A stretch of 64,000 nt of DNA from Edaphobacter bradus. GTDB taxonomy: Bacteria > Acidobacteriota > Terriglobia > Terriglobales > Acidobacteriaceae. The stretch is from contig NZ_JAGSYF010000001.1 in assembly GCF_025685645.1 (NCBI RefSeq), forward strand, positions 868,001 to 932,000, read 5' to 3'. Position 1 is the first letter of the stretch, and each line of letters begins with the position of its first letter. Under the pieces are notes generated by a model. That model ran no database searches. It was not told where the DNA came from and was given only the letters and a program-made list of their open reading frames with translations. Position numbers and translations under genes: made by a program. Below, in pieces: positions 44,720 to 53,598 of the stretch.

Positions 44720-46341
44720 GGCTTCAGCCCCGAGTCGGCAACGGCTTCCAGATTAAGCGTGGCCTTGTCGCCGACCTCTAGCATCAAGGTCTGAACGTAG
44801 GTTGAGAACCCCTCCAGTGCTTTCGGATCGCGGTAGTTGGCCGAGTGACGCGTCTCAAAGGCAATGGCGCGATAGGTACCGGGTGGCAGATGAAGAAAGC
44901 TGTAAGAGCCGTCGTTGGCGCTGCGGACGGTTAAGACCGTAGAGGCGCTGGGCCCGCTGGGAACAAGATAAAGGTAGCAGGCGGCGGGCACACCGTTGAG
45001 GCTAACGGTGCCATTCAACGCGCCAGTCTTGTCACTCACCGTTACACGGATCGTTGCCGCGCCGGCGCCGGGTGCTACCGTCATCTCCTGGGCTAGGAGG
45101 TCGGTCGTTCCGTAGCTGGCTGACTTCACGTACCAGGCCCCTGTGTTACGCGCCTGCAGGCGGTAGCTTCCAGGGGCCAGGCGGAAAGCCTGGGTTTTGT
45201 CCTGAAGTGTCGTGAGACCGGCGGACCCGGATTGGAAGCTATCCCCGGGGAGCGAGTCCTGCATCGACTCAAAGATGAGACCGAGTTGCTGGATGGCGGG
45301 CGACGCATTATCAGACGTCGCAGAGGGGTCGACCGCGAGATCTACAGGAATTGGTGCAACACGCGCCAGGCGCAACACTACGCCCGGCACGTCATGGTCT
45401 GTCACCGTCACTCGTGTCTCTCCATACTGAAGCCCATCGGAGTTATTGGTCGAAGCGATCAGGGTATAGCTTCCGCTCGGGAGTTCGAGCCGCATCTCGC
45501 CCGGACCTGAGGCACGGCCGTAACCTGCGACCGGGAATGAGAGCCCATTGCTCGAGCGCGCCGTGATCATCGGGAAGCCTCGTTCTGAGGTGGATTCGAC
45601 CTCGGCTGTGATGCCATAGGTCCGGCTCATGGCGGGCCGAAGGTCAAAGTGCTGCTCAGTACCGCTCCCTGCGTGAATTAATCCTGAAGAGGTTGTTGTA
45701 GTATCTGCTGGAACTATCAGAGGCAAAACAGCTTCAGCAAAACTACTATTCCGTGGGCTATATCTGGTTTGGATCTTGTATTCGCCGGGCGGCACAGCGA
45801 GACGGAAGTTCCCATGGGAATCGGTAGAGGACTGCGACGACGCCATCCAGCGGTGGCTGGAGTCGTTGTAAGTGCTTCGAAGAGCACTTACAACGATTCG
45901 CGGCAGCGGAGTCCCATCCGGAGCCGTGATCGTCCCTGTCAACAGAGCCTCCGGGTACAGCCTCACCCGCAGCAAGGATGCGAGTTGGCCTGAGCTGATA
46001 AAGAGAGAGCCACCACCAAATGGGTCGGCAGATTGATAGAAGCCTGGTTTGGTGACCTGCAGGTTATTGGATTGATTGGCGGCAAACTGGGGAAACTCAA
46101 ACTTGCCGTCGTGGTCGGTGAGGACAGCCCGGTCGTTCAGCCGGACCAGGGCACGAGCAACCGGTTGTCCAGTGGTCGCACTCACCACCTGACCAGTGAC
46201 GGTCTCAGTGGTGGCGGTCGCCGTCGAAATTCCCGAAGTCCCAACCGATTGGACTTGTGCGATGGAAGACTGGGAGACAACGCCTAAGACCGATAGCGCG
46301 AGAAGGCACCGGCAACGGGTCAATCTAAGTATCGGCGACAA
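44716..46341 (-). CDS. Secreted protein with carboxypeptidase regulatory-like domains
   Basis: 541 residues, signal peptide ending near SSIAQV. Regulatory-like units: VTGQVVSATTGQPVARALVRLNDRA with DHDGKFEFPQF; LLTGTITAPDGTPLPRIVVSAL with DSHGNFRLAVPPGEYKI; a last one with GALNGTVSLNGVPAACYLYL and DGSYSFLHLPPGTYRAIAFE. It is coupled to the next gene and similar in plan, so the two arose by duplication or form a pair. The same-strand gap before the ferredoxin (46342-46568) holds no feature that I recognise. Confidence 0.85.
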   Translation of the reverse strand: MSPILRLTRCRCLLALSVLGVVSQSSIAQVQSVGTSGISTATATTETVTGQVVSATTGQPVARALVRLNDRAVLTDHDGKFEFPQFAANQSNNLQVTKPGFYQSADPFGGGSLFISSGQLASLLRVRLYPEALLTGTITAPDGTPLPRIVVSALRSTYNDSSHRWMASSQSSTDSHGNFRLAVPPGEYKIQTRYSPRNSSFAEAVLPLIVPADTTTTSSGLIHAGSGTEQHFDLRPAMSRTYGITAEVESTSERGFPMITARSSNGLSFPVAGYGRASGPGEMRLELPSGSYTLIASTNNSDGLQYGETRVTVTDHDVPGVVLRLARVAPIPVDLAVDPSATSDNASPAIQQLGLIFESMQDSLPGDSFQSGSAGLTTLQDKTQAFRLAPGSYRLQARNTGAWYVKSASYGTTDLLAQEMTVAPGAGAATIRVTVSDKTGALNGTVSLNGVPAACYLYLVPSGPSASTVLTVRSANDGSYSFLHLPPGTYRAIAFETRHSANYRDPKALEGFSTYVQTLMLEVGDKATLNLEAVADSGLKP

Positions 46342-46568
46342 GCAGACACCTCAGCAGAGCAGATACAAGGATATTGACGATCTGGACCCGATATTAGTCA
46401 GAGATAGTGGACTCGGCCAGGTAGTACGTCCGATAACACATATTATGTATATCGCAAACCTTCGCATCGAACAGGTCTGCTTTCCAGCGTCCTTTCAAGT
46501 AAAACTGTGTCCACTACCCACCTTTGAAGCTCCATGAGAGAGCTCGCTTCCATGGAGCCGGAGGCTCC

Positions 46569-46910
46569 TCAGGCATACGGGGCGGGCAGGTTGTGGGCGA
46601 GGCGGTGCGCCCGCATCTCCCACTCCTGGTGGGTGAGGATGCGAAGTTCCCTGCGTGGCATGGCAAGGCAAGTAAGGATGAAGCCGGCGGTCTGGTCTTC
46701 GGCGAAATACGAGTCGGGATGGTCGTGCTCTACGATGCCTTCAAGCAGACGCGCGGCGCAGGTGAGGCAGCGGCCCTGGCGGCAGATGACGGGAAGGTTG
46801 ATCCCGTGGTCGGCGGCGGCGTTGAGGATGTATTCGCTGGCGCCGCAATCGATGGAGCGGCGCTCTTCGGGCATTTCAAGGACGACCCGAAAGCTCCGCT
46901 CCTCAGTCAT
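46569..46910 (-). CDS. 2Fe-2S ferredoxin
   Basis: 113 residues from ATG 46910; the longer open frame before it overlaps the ferritin gene and is not protein-like. Plant/vertebrate-type ferredoxin fold: IDCGASEYILNAAADHGINLP, cluster ligands in CRQGRCLTC (C-x4-C-x2-C) and the fourth Cys in ILTCLAMP, as in electron-transfer ferredoxins. A C-terminal tail of about 25 residues follows. It starts 23 nt after the Dps-like gene, so both are likely on one mRNA, and it could supply electrons to iron release. Confidence 0.88.
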   Translation of the reverse strand: MTEERSFRVVLEMPEERRSIDCGASEYILNAAADHGINLPVICRQGRCLTCAARLLEGIVEHDHPDSYFAEDQTAGFILTCLAMPRRELRILTHQEWEMRAHRLAHNLPAPYA

Positions 46911-46932
46911 ATTGGATTCGATGCGACAGATT

Positions 46933-47544
46933 TTATGGGTTATAGAACCGGCGGTTCTTGCTGTACGGCGCCTCGCCCGGCTCGCCGCGGCGGAAGTGTC
47001 CGGAGGGTATCGACTTGTGGTCGCGTTCGTGAGCAAGGAGCTCGATGAACCAGGCCTCGTGCTCGATCTCTTCATTGAGGATGCGCGCGGCGAGATCATA
47101 GGTGCGGGGATCTTTGCCGAAGGTCATGTCACAGACGGCGCTCCAGCTGCGGATGGCGCAACGCTCCGATTCGAGCAACAGGGTAAGGATGTTGACGACG
47201 GTGGGTGGGTCGGGGAGTTTGGCGGCGGCGCACCCGGCCTGATCGTGAAATGCCTTGAGATCGTTGGGCAGGTGTCCGCCGAGCTCGTAAATGCGCGGGA
47301 CGATCAGTTCCCAGTGAGCACGATCTTCGAGCCGGGCATCTTCGCAGATCTCTTTGTAGTCTTCGTAACCGGCGAGGTTCATGCGGAGGATGGTGTAGTA
47401 GTAGTAGGTGCTGGCGAATTCCGCTGCCGCATTGGCGACGAGCATTTTGATGAGCTTCTCTACATCGACGCCACGAGCCCGGATGACTTCCACTCCGACG
47501 CGCTGCGTAACATCGCCCGGTTGCACTGTGCTTTGTGTTGCCAT
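46933..47544 (-). CDS. Dps-like ferritin-family protein (archaeal/thioferritin type)
   Basis: 203 residues. Four-helix ferritin-like fold: [83 protein letters not shown]. Glu/His residues on these helices form a diiron site. Unlike classical Dps, the metal ligands are inside each bundle and Cys lie near ([20 protein letters not shown]), as in Dps-like proteins of archaea. Role: iron storage with peroxide detoxification. ATG 47544 with AAAGGA upstream is preferred; a GTG at 47562 is the alternative. Confidence 0.8.
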   Translation of the reverse strand: MATQSTVQPGDVTQRVGVEVIRARGVDVEKLIKMLVANAAAEFASTYYYYTILRMNLAGYEDYKEICEDARLEDRAHWELIVPRIYELGGHLPNDLKAFHDQAGCAAAKLPDPPTVVNILTLLLESERCAIRSWSAVCDMTFGKDPRTYDLAARILNEEIEHEAWFIELLAHERDHKSIPSGHFRRGEPGEAPYSKNRRFYNP

Positions 47545-47910
47545 GGGAGTTGTCCTTTCCACAACTGGATTCTCTAGCTCACAAACGTTATGCGAATGTC
47601 AGGAATTGATGCACGAGACCCGGATATTTGCCTGTGGGGACTGACTGTCAAGCATCGCTTGAGCATTCTGAAATCAGGTAGCGCGGGATCAAGCGTGTCC
47701 CATGAAAAGCGCTCATATCTGCCCTCCAGCGGCCGCAATCGTAACAACGTTGGGCGGTCTTGAGAAGCGACGAGGCGATCAATCTAGCATGTTTCTCCTT
47801 GAAATGGGAAGGAGATCCCAATTTCATTGGAATGATCGCCTGCGCTTCCGCCTTCCTCTGACACCAGGCCGCTCAGCCAATGATGTGTAACTCCCCCTGA
47901 AGCCGTTCCC
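47545..47910. other. Divergent intergenic region, no gene seen
   Basis: 366 nt between the Dps-like gene and a glycosyltransferase. No good promoter or Fur-type palindrome was recognised. One imperfect inverted repeat (47801-47809 with 47816-47825, one bulged A) lies about 85 nt before the glycosyltransferase start. Confidence 0.5.
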
Positions 47911-49146
47911 ATGCGGTTTGCTACGATGGACTCGGCTGTCATGCGCATCGACCAAACCGCCTTTGGCGTCTTTCATCATTTTGAGTTGGCACGGCAGCTC
48001 CGGAGGCGCGGGCATCTTCGAAAGATTTACTCTTCCTGGCCCTGGACGCGGCTTCAGCGCGAGGGCCTGCCGCACGAACTGGTCGGGACGTTTCCGTGGA
48101 TCCACACGCCGGAGATGCTTCTTCAGAGGCTTGGCATTCACAATCCCTGGCTGCTGGATCAGTTGAGTTACGCCAATGCGTTAGCCTTCGACGGCTGGAC
48201 GCATGCGCGGACACGCCAGGCGGGGGCTCCGGATGCGTTGATCGGGCTTTCCGGCTCGAGCCTGAGGACCGGTCGATTCATTCAGTCCGAGGGCGGAAAA
48301 TTCATCTGCGATCGCGGCTCCTCCCATCAACGCTGGCAGGAGCAGATCGTCTCGGAGGAGTATCAGCGCTGGGGGGTCGAAAGACAGGTTACGGATGTCC
48401 GCGACATTGTCCGAGAAGAACATATCTATGAGGTTGCCGACGCTATTTCGGTTCCCTCGAGCTTTGCCGCCCGCTCCTTCCTGGAGAGCGGCTTTCCCCA
48501 GGACAAGATTCACGTCATCCCCTATGGGGTGCGCCTTGAGCGATTCACTCGATCCGGCGAACCTCCGGCTGGCGGCTTCGAGGTACTCTTTGCTGGCTCG
48601 GTGGGACTGCGCAAGGGGGTTCCTTACCTGCTGGAGGCATTTGCCGCAGTGCAGCACAGCCGCAAGCGCCTGCGCATCGCTGGGGCGCTTCATCCGGACA
48701 TGAAGACCGTCCTTGGCCGGCTCCCGCAGGATCAGGTTGAGCTACTCGGCGCAGTGGATCAGCAGCGTCTTGCCGGGTTGATGAGCACCAGCCACGTTAT
48801 GGTTCTGCCCAGCATCGAAGAGGGGCTGGCGCTGGTCCAGGGGCAGGCTCTTGCGTGCGGCTGCCCGGTCCTCTGCTCGACAAACACCGGCGGCGAAGAC
48901 CTGTTCACCGATGGGGTGGAGGGATTCATCGTGCCTGTGCGCGACGTAGCCGCTCTCACGGACCGGATGCAGCGGCTCGCAGACGATCCTGCTCTCCAGG
49001 CGAAGATGAGCGAAGCTGCTCTGCTGCGTGTCCGGTCGATTGGCGGGTGGAACGAGTACGGTGACCGCTGGGAGGCTCTGCTTTATAAGCTGACCGGCAG
49101 AGTGCCTTCAACCGGACCAGTGTCCAGTCCGCCTCCCACGAAGTGA
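47911..49146 (+). CDS. Glycosyltransferase family 4-like protein
   Basis: 411 residues, GT-B fold without membrane segments. The C-terminal donor domain shows [62 protein letters not shown] and [13 protein letters not shown]. The EX7E motif has its second Glu replaced by Gln (EGLALVQGQ). The N-terminal acceptor domain ([20 protein letters not shown]) is less typical. Likely adds a sugar to a lipid-linked glycan. ATG 47911 is used, but ATG 47926 or 47941 are also possible. Its 3-prime end overlaps thiS on the opposite strand. Confidence 0.82.
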   Translation: MRFATMDSAVMRIDQTAFGVFHHFELARQLRRRGHLRKIYSSWPWTRLQREGLPHELVGTFPWIHTPEMLLQRLGIHNPWLLDQLSYANALAFDGWTHARTRQAGAPDALIGLSGSSLRTGRFIQSEGGKFICDRGSSHQRWQEQIVSEEYQRWGVERQVTDVRDIVREEHIYEVADAISVPSSFAARSFLESGFPQDKIHVIPYGVRLERFTRSGEPPAGGFEVLFAGSVGLRKGVPYLLEAFAAVQHSRKRLRIAGALHPDMKTVLGRLPQDQVELLGAVDQQRLAGLMSTSHVMVLPSIEEGLALVQGQALACGCPVLCSTNTGGEDLFTDGVEGFIVPVRDVAALTDRMQRLADDPALQAKMSEAALLRVRSIGGWNEYGDRWEALLYKLTGRVPSTGPVSSPPPTK

Positions 49147-49340
49147 ACCACTTCGAGCCTATCGCCTTCGCTGAGTGGCGTCTCATGCCATCGGGCGCGG
49201 GCGGCAATCTCGCCGTTATGTTCTACGGCGACGCGGTCTGTTTTGAGGCCAAGCTCGGCGACGAGCTGTTCGATGGTCGCGGACTTCGAGAGTGCGTCGA
49301 AGGTACGGTTCTGGCCGTTGAGAAGAAGCGTAAGCGGCAT
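49083..49340 (-). CDS. thiS: ThiS sulfur carrier with a C-terminal extension
   Basis: 85 residues, ubiquitin-like fold: [37 protein letters not shown], and [16 protein letters not shown]. In normal ThiS the chain ends at Gly-Gly, which carries the thiocarboxylate for thiazole synthesis. Here 14 residues ([14 protein letters not shown]) follow, encoded in the 64-bp antisense overlap with the glycosyltransferase end. Either it is processed to expose Gly-Gly or an earlier stop was lost. No thiG or thiF is nearby; thiD lies 2.6 kb away. Confidence 0.85.
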   Translation of the reverse strand: MPLTLLLNGQNRTFDALSKSATIEQLVAELGLKTDRVAVEHNGEIAARARWHETPLSEGDRLEVVHFVGGGLDTGPVEGTLPVSL

Positions 49341-49377
49341 ACTGACTTAAGCCTAGCAGGAAGCTCGTGAAGAAATC

Positions 49378-49722
49378 TCAGCCATAGATCTTCAGGGCCT
49401 GGTCCATCACCCAGTCCTCAACACGCTTGCTGATCGCGACGTCCTGGACATAGTCTTCGAAGACCTCGCGGCTGAGCCGCATGAGGATATGGACGGCTTC
49501 AGTATCGGCCTTGCCGGACGACATCATGTATCGCCGGGACTCGACCAGATACTCTGCGGCGTGCCCCAGAGTGAGTAAGGTGCGTCCATGGTGTGTCTTT
49601 GTTCGCCGATGAATCGTCAGGTCGGGGTTACCAGCTGGCCTGACTGGCACCGCAGTGAACGGCAGTGAAACCTCGTTGCCGATGGGAGAAGTTAGATTGC
49701 CCATGAGGGCCGCAGTAGACAT
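49378..49722 (-). CDS. Small protein of unknown function
   Basis: 114 residues from ATG 49722. No signal or membrane segment. The likely ordered core is helical: HRRTKTHHGRTLLTLGHAAEYLVESRRYMM followed by TEAVHILMRLSREVFEDYVQDVAISKRVEDWVMDQAL. Several starts are open (49773, 49752, 49722); GGAGG lies 11 nt before 49722. I do not recognise it. It is encoded 37 nt before thiS on the same strand and may be co-transcribed. Confidence 0.6.
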   Translation of the reverse strand: MSTAALMGNLTSPIGNEVSLPFTAVPVRPAGNPDLTIHRRTKTHHGRTLLTLGHAAEYLVESRRYMMSSGKADTEAVHILMRLSREVFEDYVQDVAISKRVEDWVMDQALKIYG

Positions 49723-49857
49723 GGTCGGGAAATCCTCCGTCCTGCTTTTCATCGGCCTGGGGCTCCCGAACATTATGGGAAATAGGCTGGGATCACCGAG
49801 ACACGGCAGCCGGTTTTGGGTTTAGCAAACCAACATGCTCAGGACAGGAGTTCGATT

Positions 49858-51918
49858 GTGGCCAGTTCCCTCTCATCGATGCATATAGCCCGGTTGAGGA
49901 CGCAGGCCACTTCGCTTCTTCGCTCCGCGGTGGCAGGCTTTTTCGTTACGCAGATGGCCATGCCAGCGGGCTTATCGGCCCAGATGACGGCCCAGGCGAA
50001 CGCGCCTGCCGTTGGCCTGCGGGAGAATGCGGCGGCTGGCGGGCCTCTGTCGAACGACGAGAGGATTCTGCACGTGCTCAACCGGTTCACGTACGGACCT
50101 CGTCCTGGGGACCTGGAGCGTGTCCGCGCCATGGGGCTCAGTGCGTGGTTCACGCAGCAGCTTTCGCCGCAGACGATCGACGACAGCGCGCTGGAGGCGA
50201 GGCTGTCTGCCTACCCTGCCATGCGGCTTCCCTTGGCTCAGCTCATGGAGATGTACCCGAATCAAGGCATGGTCCGCGCGACGATGAACGGGCGCATGGG
50301 CATCCCAAGTGGAGAGACCGAGAAGGCAATCTACAACGACCAGATGGCACGGCAGAAGGCGAAGAAGGACCGCAAGAACCAGGCCATAGCCGATGGCATC
50401 GCCCCTCTGCCCGCGGACCAGGTGCAGGCGGTTCTTGCTCTGCCACCGGATAAGCGCTTCTCCGCCCTGTGCAAGATGAAGCCGGCCGAGTTGCGAGGGC
50501 TTCGCCAGTCGCTGAACGAAGATCAGCGCCAGCATCTCACCGACGGATTCACCCCGCAGCAGATCGAATCTCTGGCTGCGTTTAACAGTCCACAGGCCGT
50601 CGTTGCCGCCGAAGACATACAGACCAAGCTCCTGCGCGATATCTACACCGAGCGGCAGTTGAACGAGCTTATGGTGGACTTCTGGCTGAATCACTTCAAC
50701 GTGTATATGCGGAAGTCGCAGCAGGCGCCGTACTATATCGCGTCTTACGAGCGCGACGTGATTCGGCCTCGCGCGCTGGGTCAATTCGAGGACCTTCTTG
50801 TGGCTGTCGCCAGCAGCCCCGCGATGTTGAATTATCTGGATAATGCTTCGAGCATCGGGCCACATTCGGCGTTTGCGACCTGGCCACAGCGCGGATTCCG
50901 GAACCCCAACGCAAACAAGAAAGCAACCGGCCTGAATGAAAACTACGCGCGTGAACTGATGGAGTTGCACACAGTCGGCGTGAATGGCGGCTATACCCAG
51001 CATGACGTGACCGAAGTCGCCAAGGTGTTCACCGGCTGGACGATCGGAACCAGGCGGCCTGGGTCGCCGGAGGCAGTACTCGCCGAGTACGACTGGACCA
51101 AGCACGAGCCGGGGTCAAAGCAGGTTCTGGGGACGACGATCAAGGAGAGCGGCGAAAAAGAGGGGTTGCAGGTGCTGCACATGCTGGCGACCAGCCCAAA
51201 GACGGCGAGGTTTATCTCAACCAAGCTCGCCGTACGGTTCGTAAGCGACGATCCCCCACAGGCGATGGTGGATCGGATGGCAAAGACGTTTTTGAACACG
51301 AATGGAGACATTCGCCGGGTTCTGTTGGCTATGGTGAACTCGACAGAGTTCTTCGCTCCGCAAAGCTACCGGGCGAAGGTGAAGACCCCGCAGGAATTTG
51401 TGGCTTCGGCGGTGAGGGCCTCCGGAGTGGACGTTGAGAGTCCGGGCGCACTGGTGAACGTCGTGGCGGACCTGGGGATGCCGCTTTATGGAATGCAGAC
51501 ACCCAATGGGTACTCGATGAAGGCGGATGCCTGGAACAACACGGCGGCACTGGTAGAGCGAATGAACTTTGCCCTAGCCCTGGCATCGAACCGGGTCGCG
51601 GGCGTGATGACGAACTGGCCGGCGATGTTGGGTAATCCGAGCGAACCTCTAGGTCCGGAGGCCACCGCTGCGCTGCTCGAAGATAAATTGCTACATCAGG
51701 CGGTGAGCGAGCGGACAAAGCAGACCATTCTGACGCAGATTTCGAGTGACCGAGAGCAGCAGGAGGCTAGCTTGCGGCAAGTGGCGGTCAAGAATCGCAA
51801 CCGCGATCCTCTGGCTATAGCGGGTGGCAGGCGACCGGAGGCTATGGCGACAGTCGATCCCACGACGGCGCTGGCCGCGGGACTTCTGTTCGGGTCGCCG
51901 GAGTTCCAACGGCGCTAG
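49858..51918 (+). CDS. DUF1800 domain protein
   Basis: 686 residues from GTG 49858 with GGAG 7 nt upstream; a signal-like hydrophobic stretch follows. Family text: HVLNRFTYGPRPGDLERVRAMGLSAWFTQQL, LNELMVDFWLNHFNVYMRKS, NENYARELMELHTVGVNGGYTQHDVTEVAKVFTGWTIG, FISTKLAVRFVSDDPP. This is the envelope-associated DUF1800 family, whose function is still unknown. In many genomes a DUF1501 gene follows as partner; here thiD follows in convergent orientation. A Lys/Arg-rich insert (RQKAKKDRKNQ) occurs about residue 160. Confidence 0.88.
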   Translation: MASSLSSMHIARLRTQATSLLRSAVAGFFVTQMAMPAGLSAQMTAQANAPAVGLRENAAAGGPLSNDERILHVLNRFTYGPRPGDLERVRAMGLSAWFTQQLSPQTIDDSALEARLSAYPAMRLPLAQLMEMYPNQGMVRATMNGRMGIPSGETEKAIYNDQMARQKAKKDRKNQAIADGIAPLPADQVQAVLALPPDKRFSALCKMKPAELRGLRQSLNEDQRQHLTDGFTPQQIESLAAFNSPQAVVAAEDIQTKLLRDIYTERQLNELMVDFWLNHFNVYMRKSQQAPYYIASYERDVIRPRALGQFEDLLVAVASSPAMLNYLDNASSIGPHSAFATWPQRGFRNPNANKKATGLNENYARELMELHTVGVNGGYTQHDVTEVAKVFTGWTIGTRRPGSPEAVLAEYDWTKHEPGSKQVLGTTIKESGEKEGLQVLHMLATSPKTARFISTKLAVRFVSDDPPQAMVDRMAKTFLNTNGDIRRVLLAMVNSTEFFAPQSYRAKVKTPQEFVASAVRASGVDVESPGALVNVVADLGMPLYGMQTPNGYSMKADAWNNTAALVERMNFALALASNRVAGVMTNWPAMLGNPSEPLGPEATAALLEDKLLHQAVSERTKQTILTQISSDREQQEASLRQVAVKNRNRDPLAIAGGRRPEAMATVDPTTALAAGLLFGSPEFQRR

Positions 51919-51921
51919 AAG

Positions 51922-52734
51922 TCATCTTTCAGAGGAACGCAGGGGCCAGAGATGGTGCAGCGGCCCATGGCCGTGTCCGACGGGGGACGCGGTGCGGAGG
52001 GCCTCGGTGACGTAGCGCTTTGCAGCTTCGGCGGCTGGACGGGGTTCGTCACCGAGGACGAGACGGCTGAGGATGGCGCTGGATAGAGTGCAGCCGGTGC
52101 CGTGGGTCGCCTTCGTGGCGATGTGCTTCCCGGGAAGCCAGGTCGCCTCGCCCGTCGCGCTGAGGAGCAGGTCGTCTGGTGGGTTGAGGTGGCCGCCAGT
52201 GGCCAGGACAGTAAGCCCGGGGTGGAGATGGTGGAGGGCGCGTGCTGCTGGGAGGAGATCTTCGCGTTGGGCGACAGAGTTGCTGGAGAGAAGGCCCAGT
52301 TCGGAGAGGTTCGGAGTAATCCAGTCAACGAGGGGGAGCAGGCGTTCGGTCAGGATGCCCAGGCCCTCGTGGGAGAGTAGTTCCCTGCCGGATGTGGAGC
52401 GCAGGACAGGGTCAAGGACAACCGGGATGCGGGGGTGGCGGCGTCGGACGGTAGCCAGATAGTCAGCGACTGCCTCGACGATGGGTGCAGAGGCCAGCAT
52501 TCCGAGCTTGATGCCGGCTGGGGGCAGGTCGGACTCAAGGCAATCGAGCGTCTGGCGGACGATATCGGGGCTTACGGGGTGCGAGGACTGCACTTTAAGG
52601 GTCGACTGAACCGTCAGCGCGGTAATGCAGGAGGTCCCGAAGAGGCCATGTGCGGCGAAGACCATGAGGTCGGCGGTGACTCCCGCACCTGAGGAGGGGT
52701 CATAGCCGGCGATGGTGAGGACAGTTTTCGTCAT
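51922..52734 (-). CDS. thiD: Hydroxymethylpyrimidine/phosphomethylpyrimidine kinase
   Basis: Two successive phosphorylations of the thiamine pyrimidine. 270 residues, ribokinase-like fold: VLTIAGYDPSSGAGVTADL, KLGMLAS, VLDPVLRSTSG, ITPNLSELGLL, and the anion hole with catalytic Cys in THGTGCTLSSAI. The C-terminus ends in a His/Pro-rich stretch. Stop lies 3 nt from the convergent DUF1800 stop. No TPP riboswitch-like sequence was found in the 279-nt gap upstream. Confidence 0.94.
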   Translation of the reverse strand: MTKTVLTIAGYDPSSGAGVTADLMVFAAHGLFGTSCITALTVQSTLKVQSSHPVSPDIVRQTLDCLESDLPPAGIKLGMLASAPIVEAVADYLATVRRRHPRIPVVLDPVLRSTSGRELLSHEGLGILTERLLPLVDWITPNLSELGLLSSNSVAQREDLLPAARALHHLHPGLTVLATGGHLNPPDDLLLSATGEATWLPGKHIATKATHGTGCTLSSAILSRLVLGDEPRPAAEAAKRYVTEALRTASPVGHGHGPLHHLWPLRSSER

Positions 52735-52965
52735 TTAGGTTCTGAGGGCCTGGAAAGGGGCGACCGGGCTGAAACCAGCCGAAAAGTACCTTTCTTCAAC
52801 TTTTTTGAAAAATAGCAGGATCGGCTTCGAAAGTCCTGTTTCGGGCGGAAGCTGGGCGAAAAACGATCAAAAACGGCCGAATATCGACATCTCCCCTCTG
52901 TTTTTTCTTTAGCACAACGGCAATGACCCGGCAAGCATCTTAAGAACGTAAACCTTTGATGTCGA

Positions 52966-52994
52966 TTGACTTAGTCTTATTCTGCCGGAACAAT
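52966..52994 (+). promoter_or_regulatory. Candidate promoter of the RlpA-like gene
   Basis: TTGACT (52966-52971), a 17-nt spacer and AACAAT (52989-52994), 19 nt before the ATG at 53014. The upstream DNA is AT-rich (52800-52965). Confidence 0.45.
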
Positions 52995-53013
52995 AGTAGA
53001 TGGAGTTTATGCC

Positions 53014-53535
53014 ATGAAGATAATTCCTTCTCAGTTGCGAGGCCTTCGGGTTCGAACGATGAAAGGCGGAGTTGCTCTCGTGACACTGTCACTGACGCTT
53101 GGTCTGACGGCGTCGGCCAACGATTCTGTTCCTGAAGGCAAACAGCAGCAGTCACCACAGGCGAAGCGCCGCTGGTATCAAGTCGGCCTAGCGTCCTGGT
53201 ACGGCAGGCACTTCCAGGGCAAGCCGACCGCAAACGGCGAGCCTTACGACATGAACGGGTTAACCTGCGCCCACCGAAGCCTTCCCCTCGGAAGCTGGAT
53301 CCGAGTGACCAATCTGCGGAACCGGAAGTCGATCTTTGTCCGGGTCAATGACCGTGGTCCAGTTCCCGAAGAGCGTATTGTGGACCTCTCGTATGGAGCG
53401 GCCAGAGCGGTTGGACTGGCAGGCAGTGGGATCGGCAGGGTGAAGGTCGAGCCTCTGCGTCCCGAGGACAAGGAGATGGCCAGGGAGTTTGTTGCCCAGC
53501 TTCACCTGCCCTACATCCCTGCCTTCGGACGGTAG
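53014..53535 (+). CDS. RlpA-like double-psi beta-barrel protein
   Basis: 173 residues. Hydrophobic export signal (GGVALVTLSLTLGLTASA) after a basic start, then the RlpA DPBB domain: QVGLASWYGRHFQGKPTANGEPYDMNGLTCAHRSLPLGSWIRVTNLRNRKSIFVRVNDRGP and RIVDLSYGAARAVGL (53183-53421). The catalytic-type Asp of NDRGP and the ASWYG are conserved. No lipobox Cys and no SPOR domain, so unlike E. coli RlpA it should be soluble in the periplasm. Likely cuts or binds peptidoglycan. Own promoter; pyrF follows 63 nt later. Confidence 0.88.
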   Translation: MKIIPSQLRGLRVRTMKGGVALVTLSLTLGLTASANDSVPEGKQQQSPQAKRRWYQVGLASWYGRHFQGKPTANGEPYDMNGLTCAHRSLPLGSWIRVTNLRNRKSIFVRVNDRGPVPEERIVDLSYGAARAVGLAGSGIGRVKVEPLRPEDKEMAREFVAQLHLPYIPAFGR

Positions 53536-53598
53536 TTCTGACAATTTCAATCTCGGCATTTTGCAATTGCGAGGGGATCACGTTTTAGACTTGAAGGC

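Noticed and set aside
52735..53013. TPP riboswitch before thiD
   Set aside because: No CTGAGA or the later conserved TPP aptamer words were found on the minus strand.
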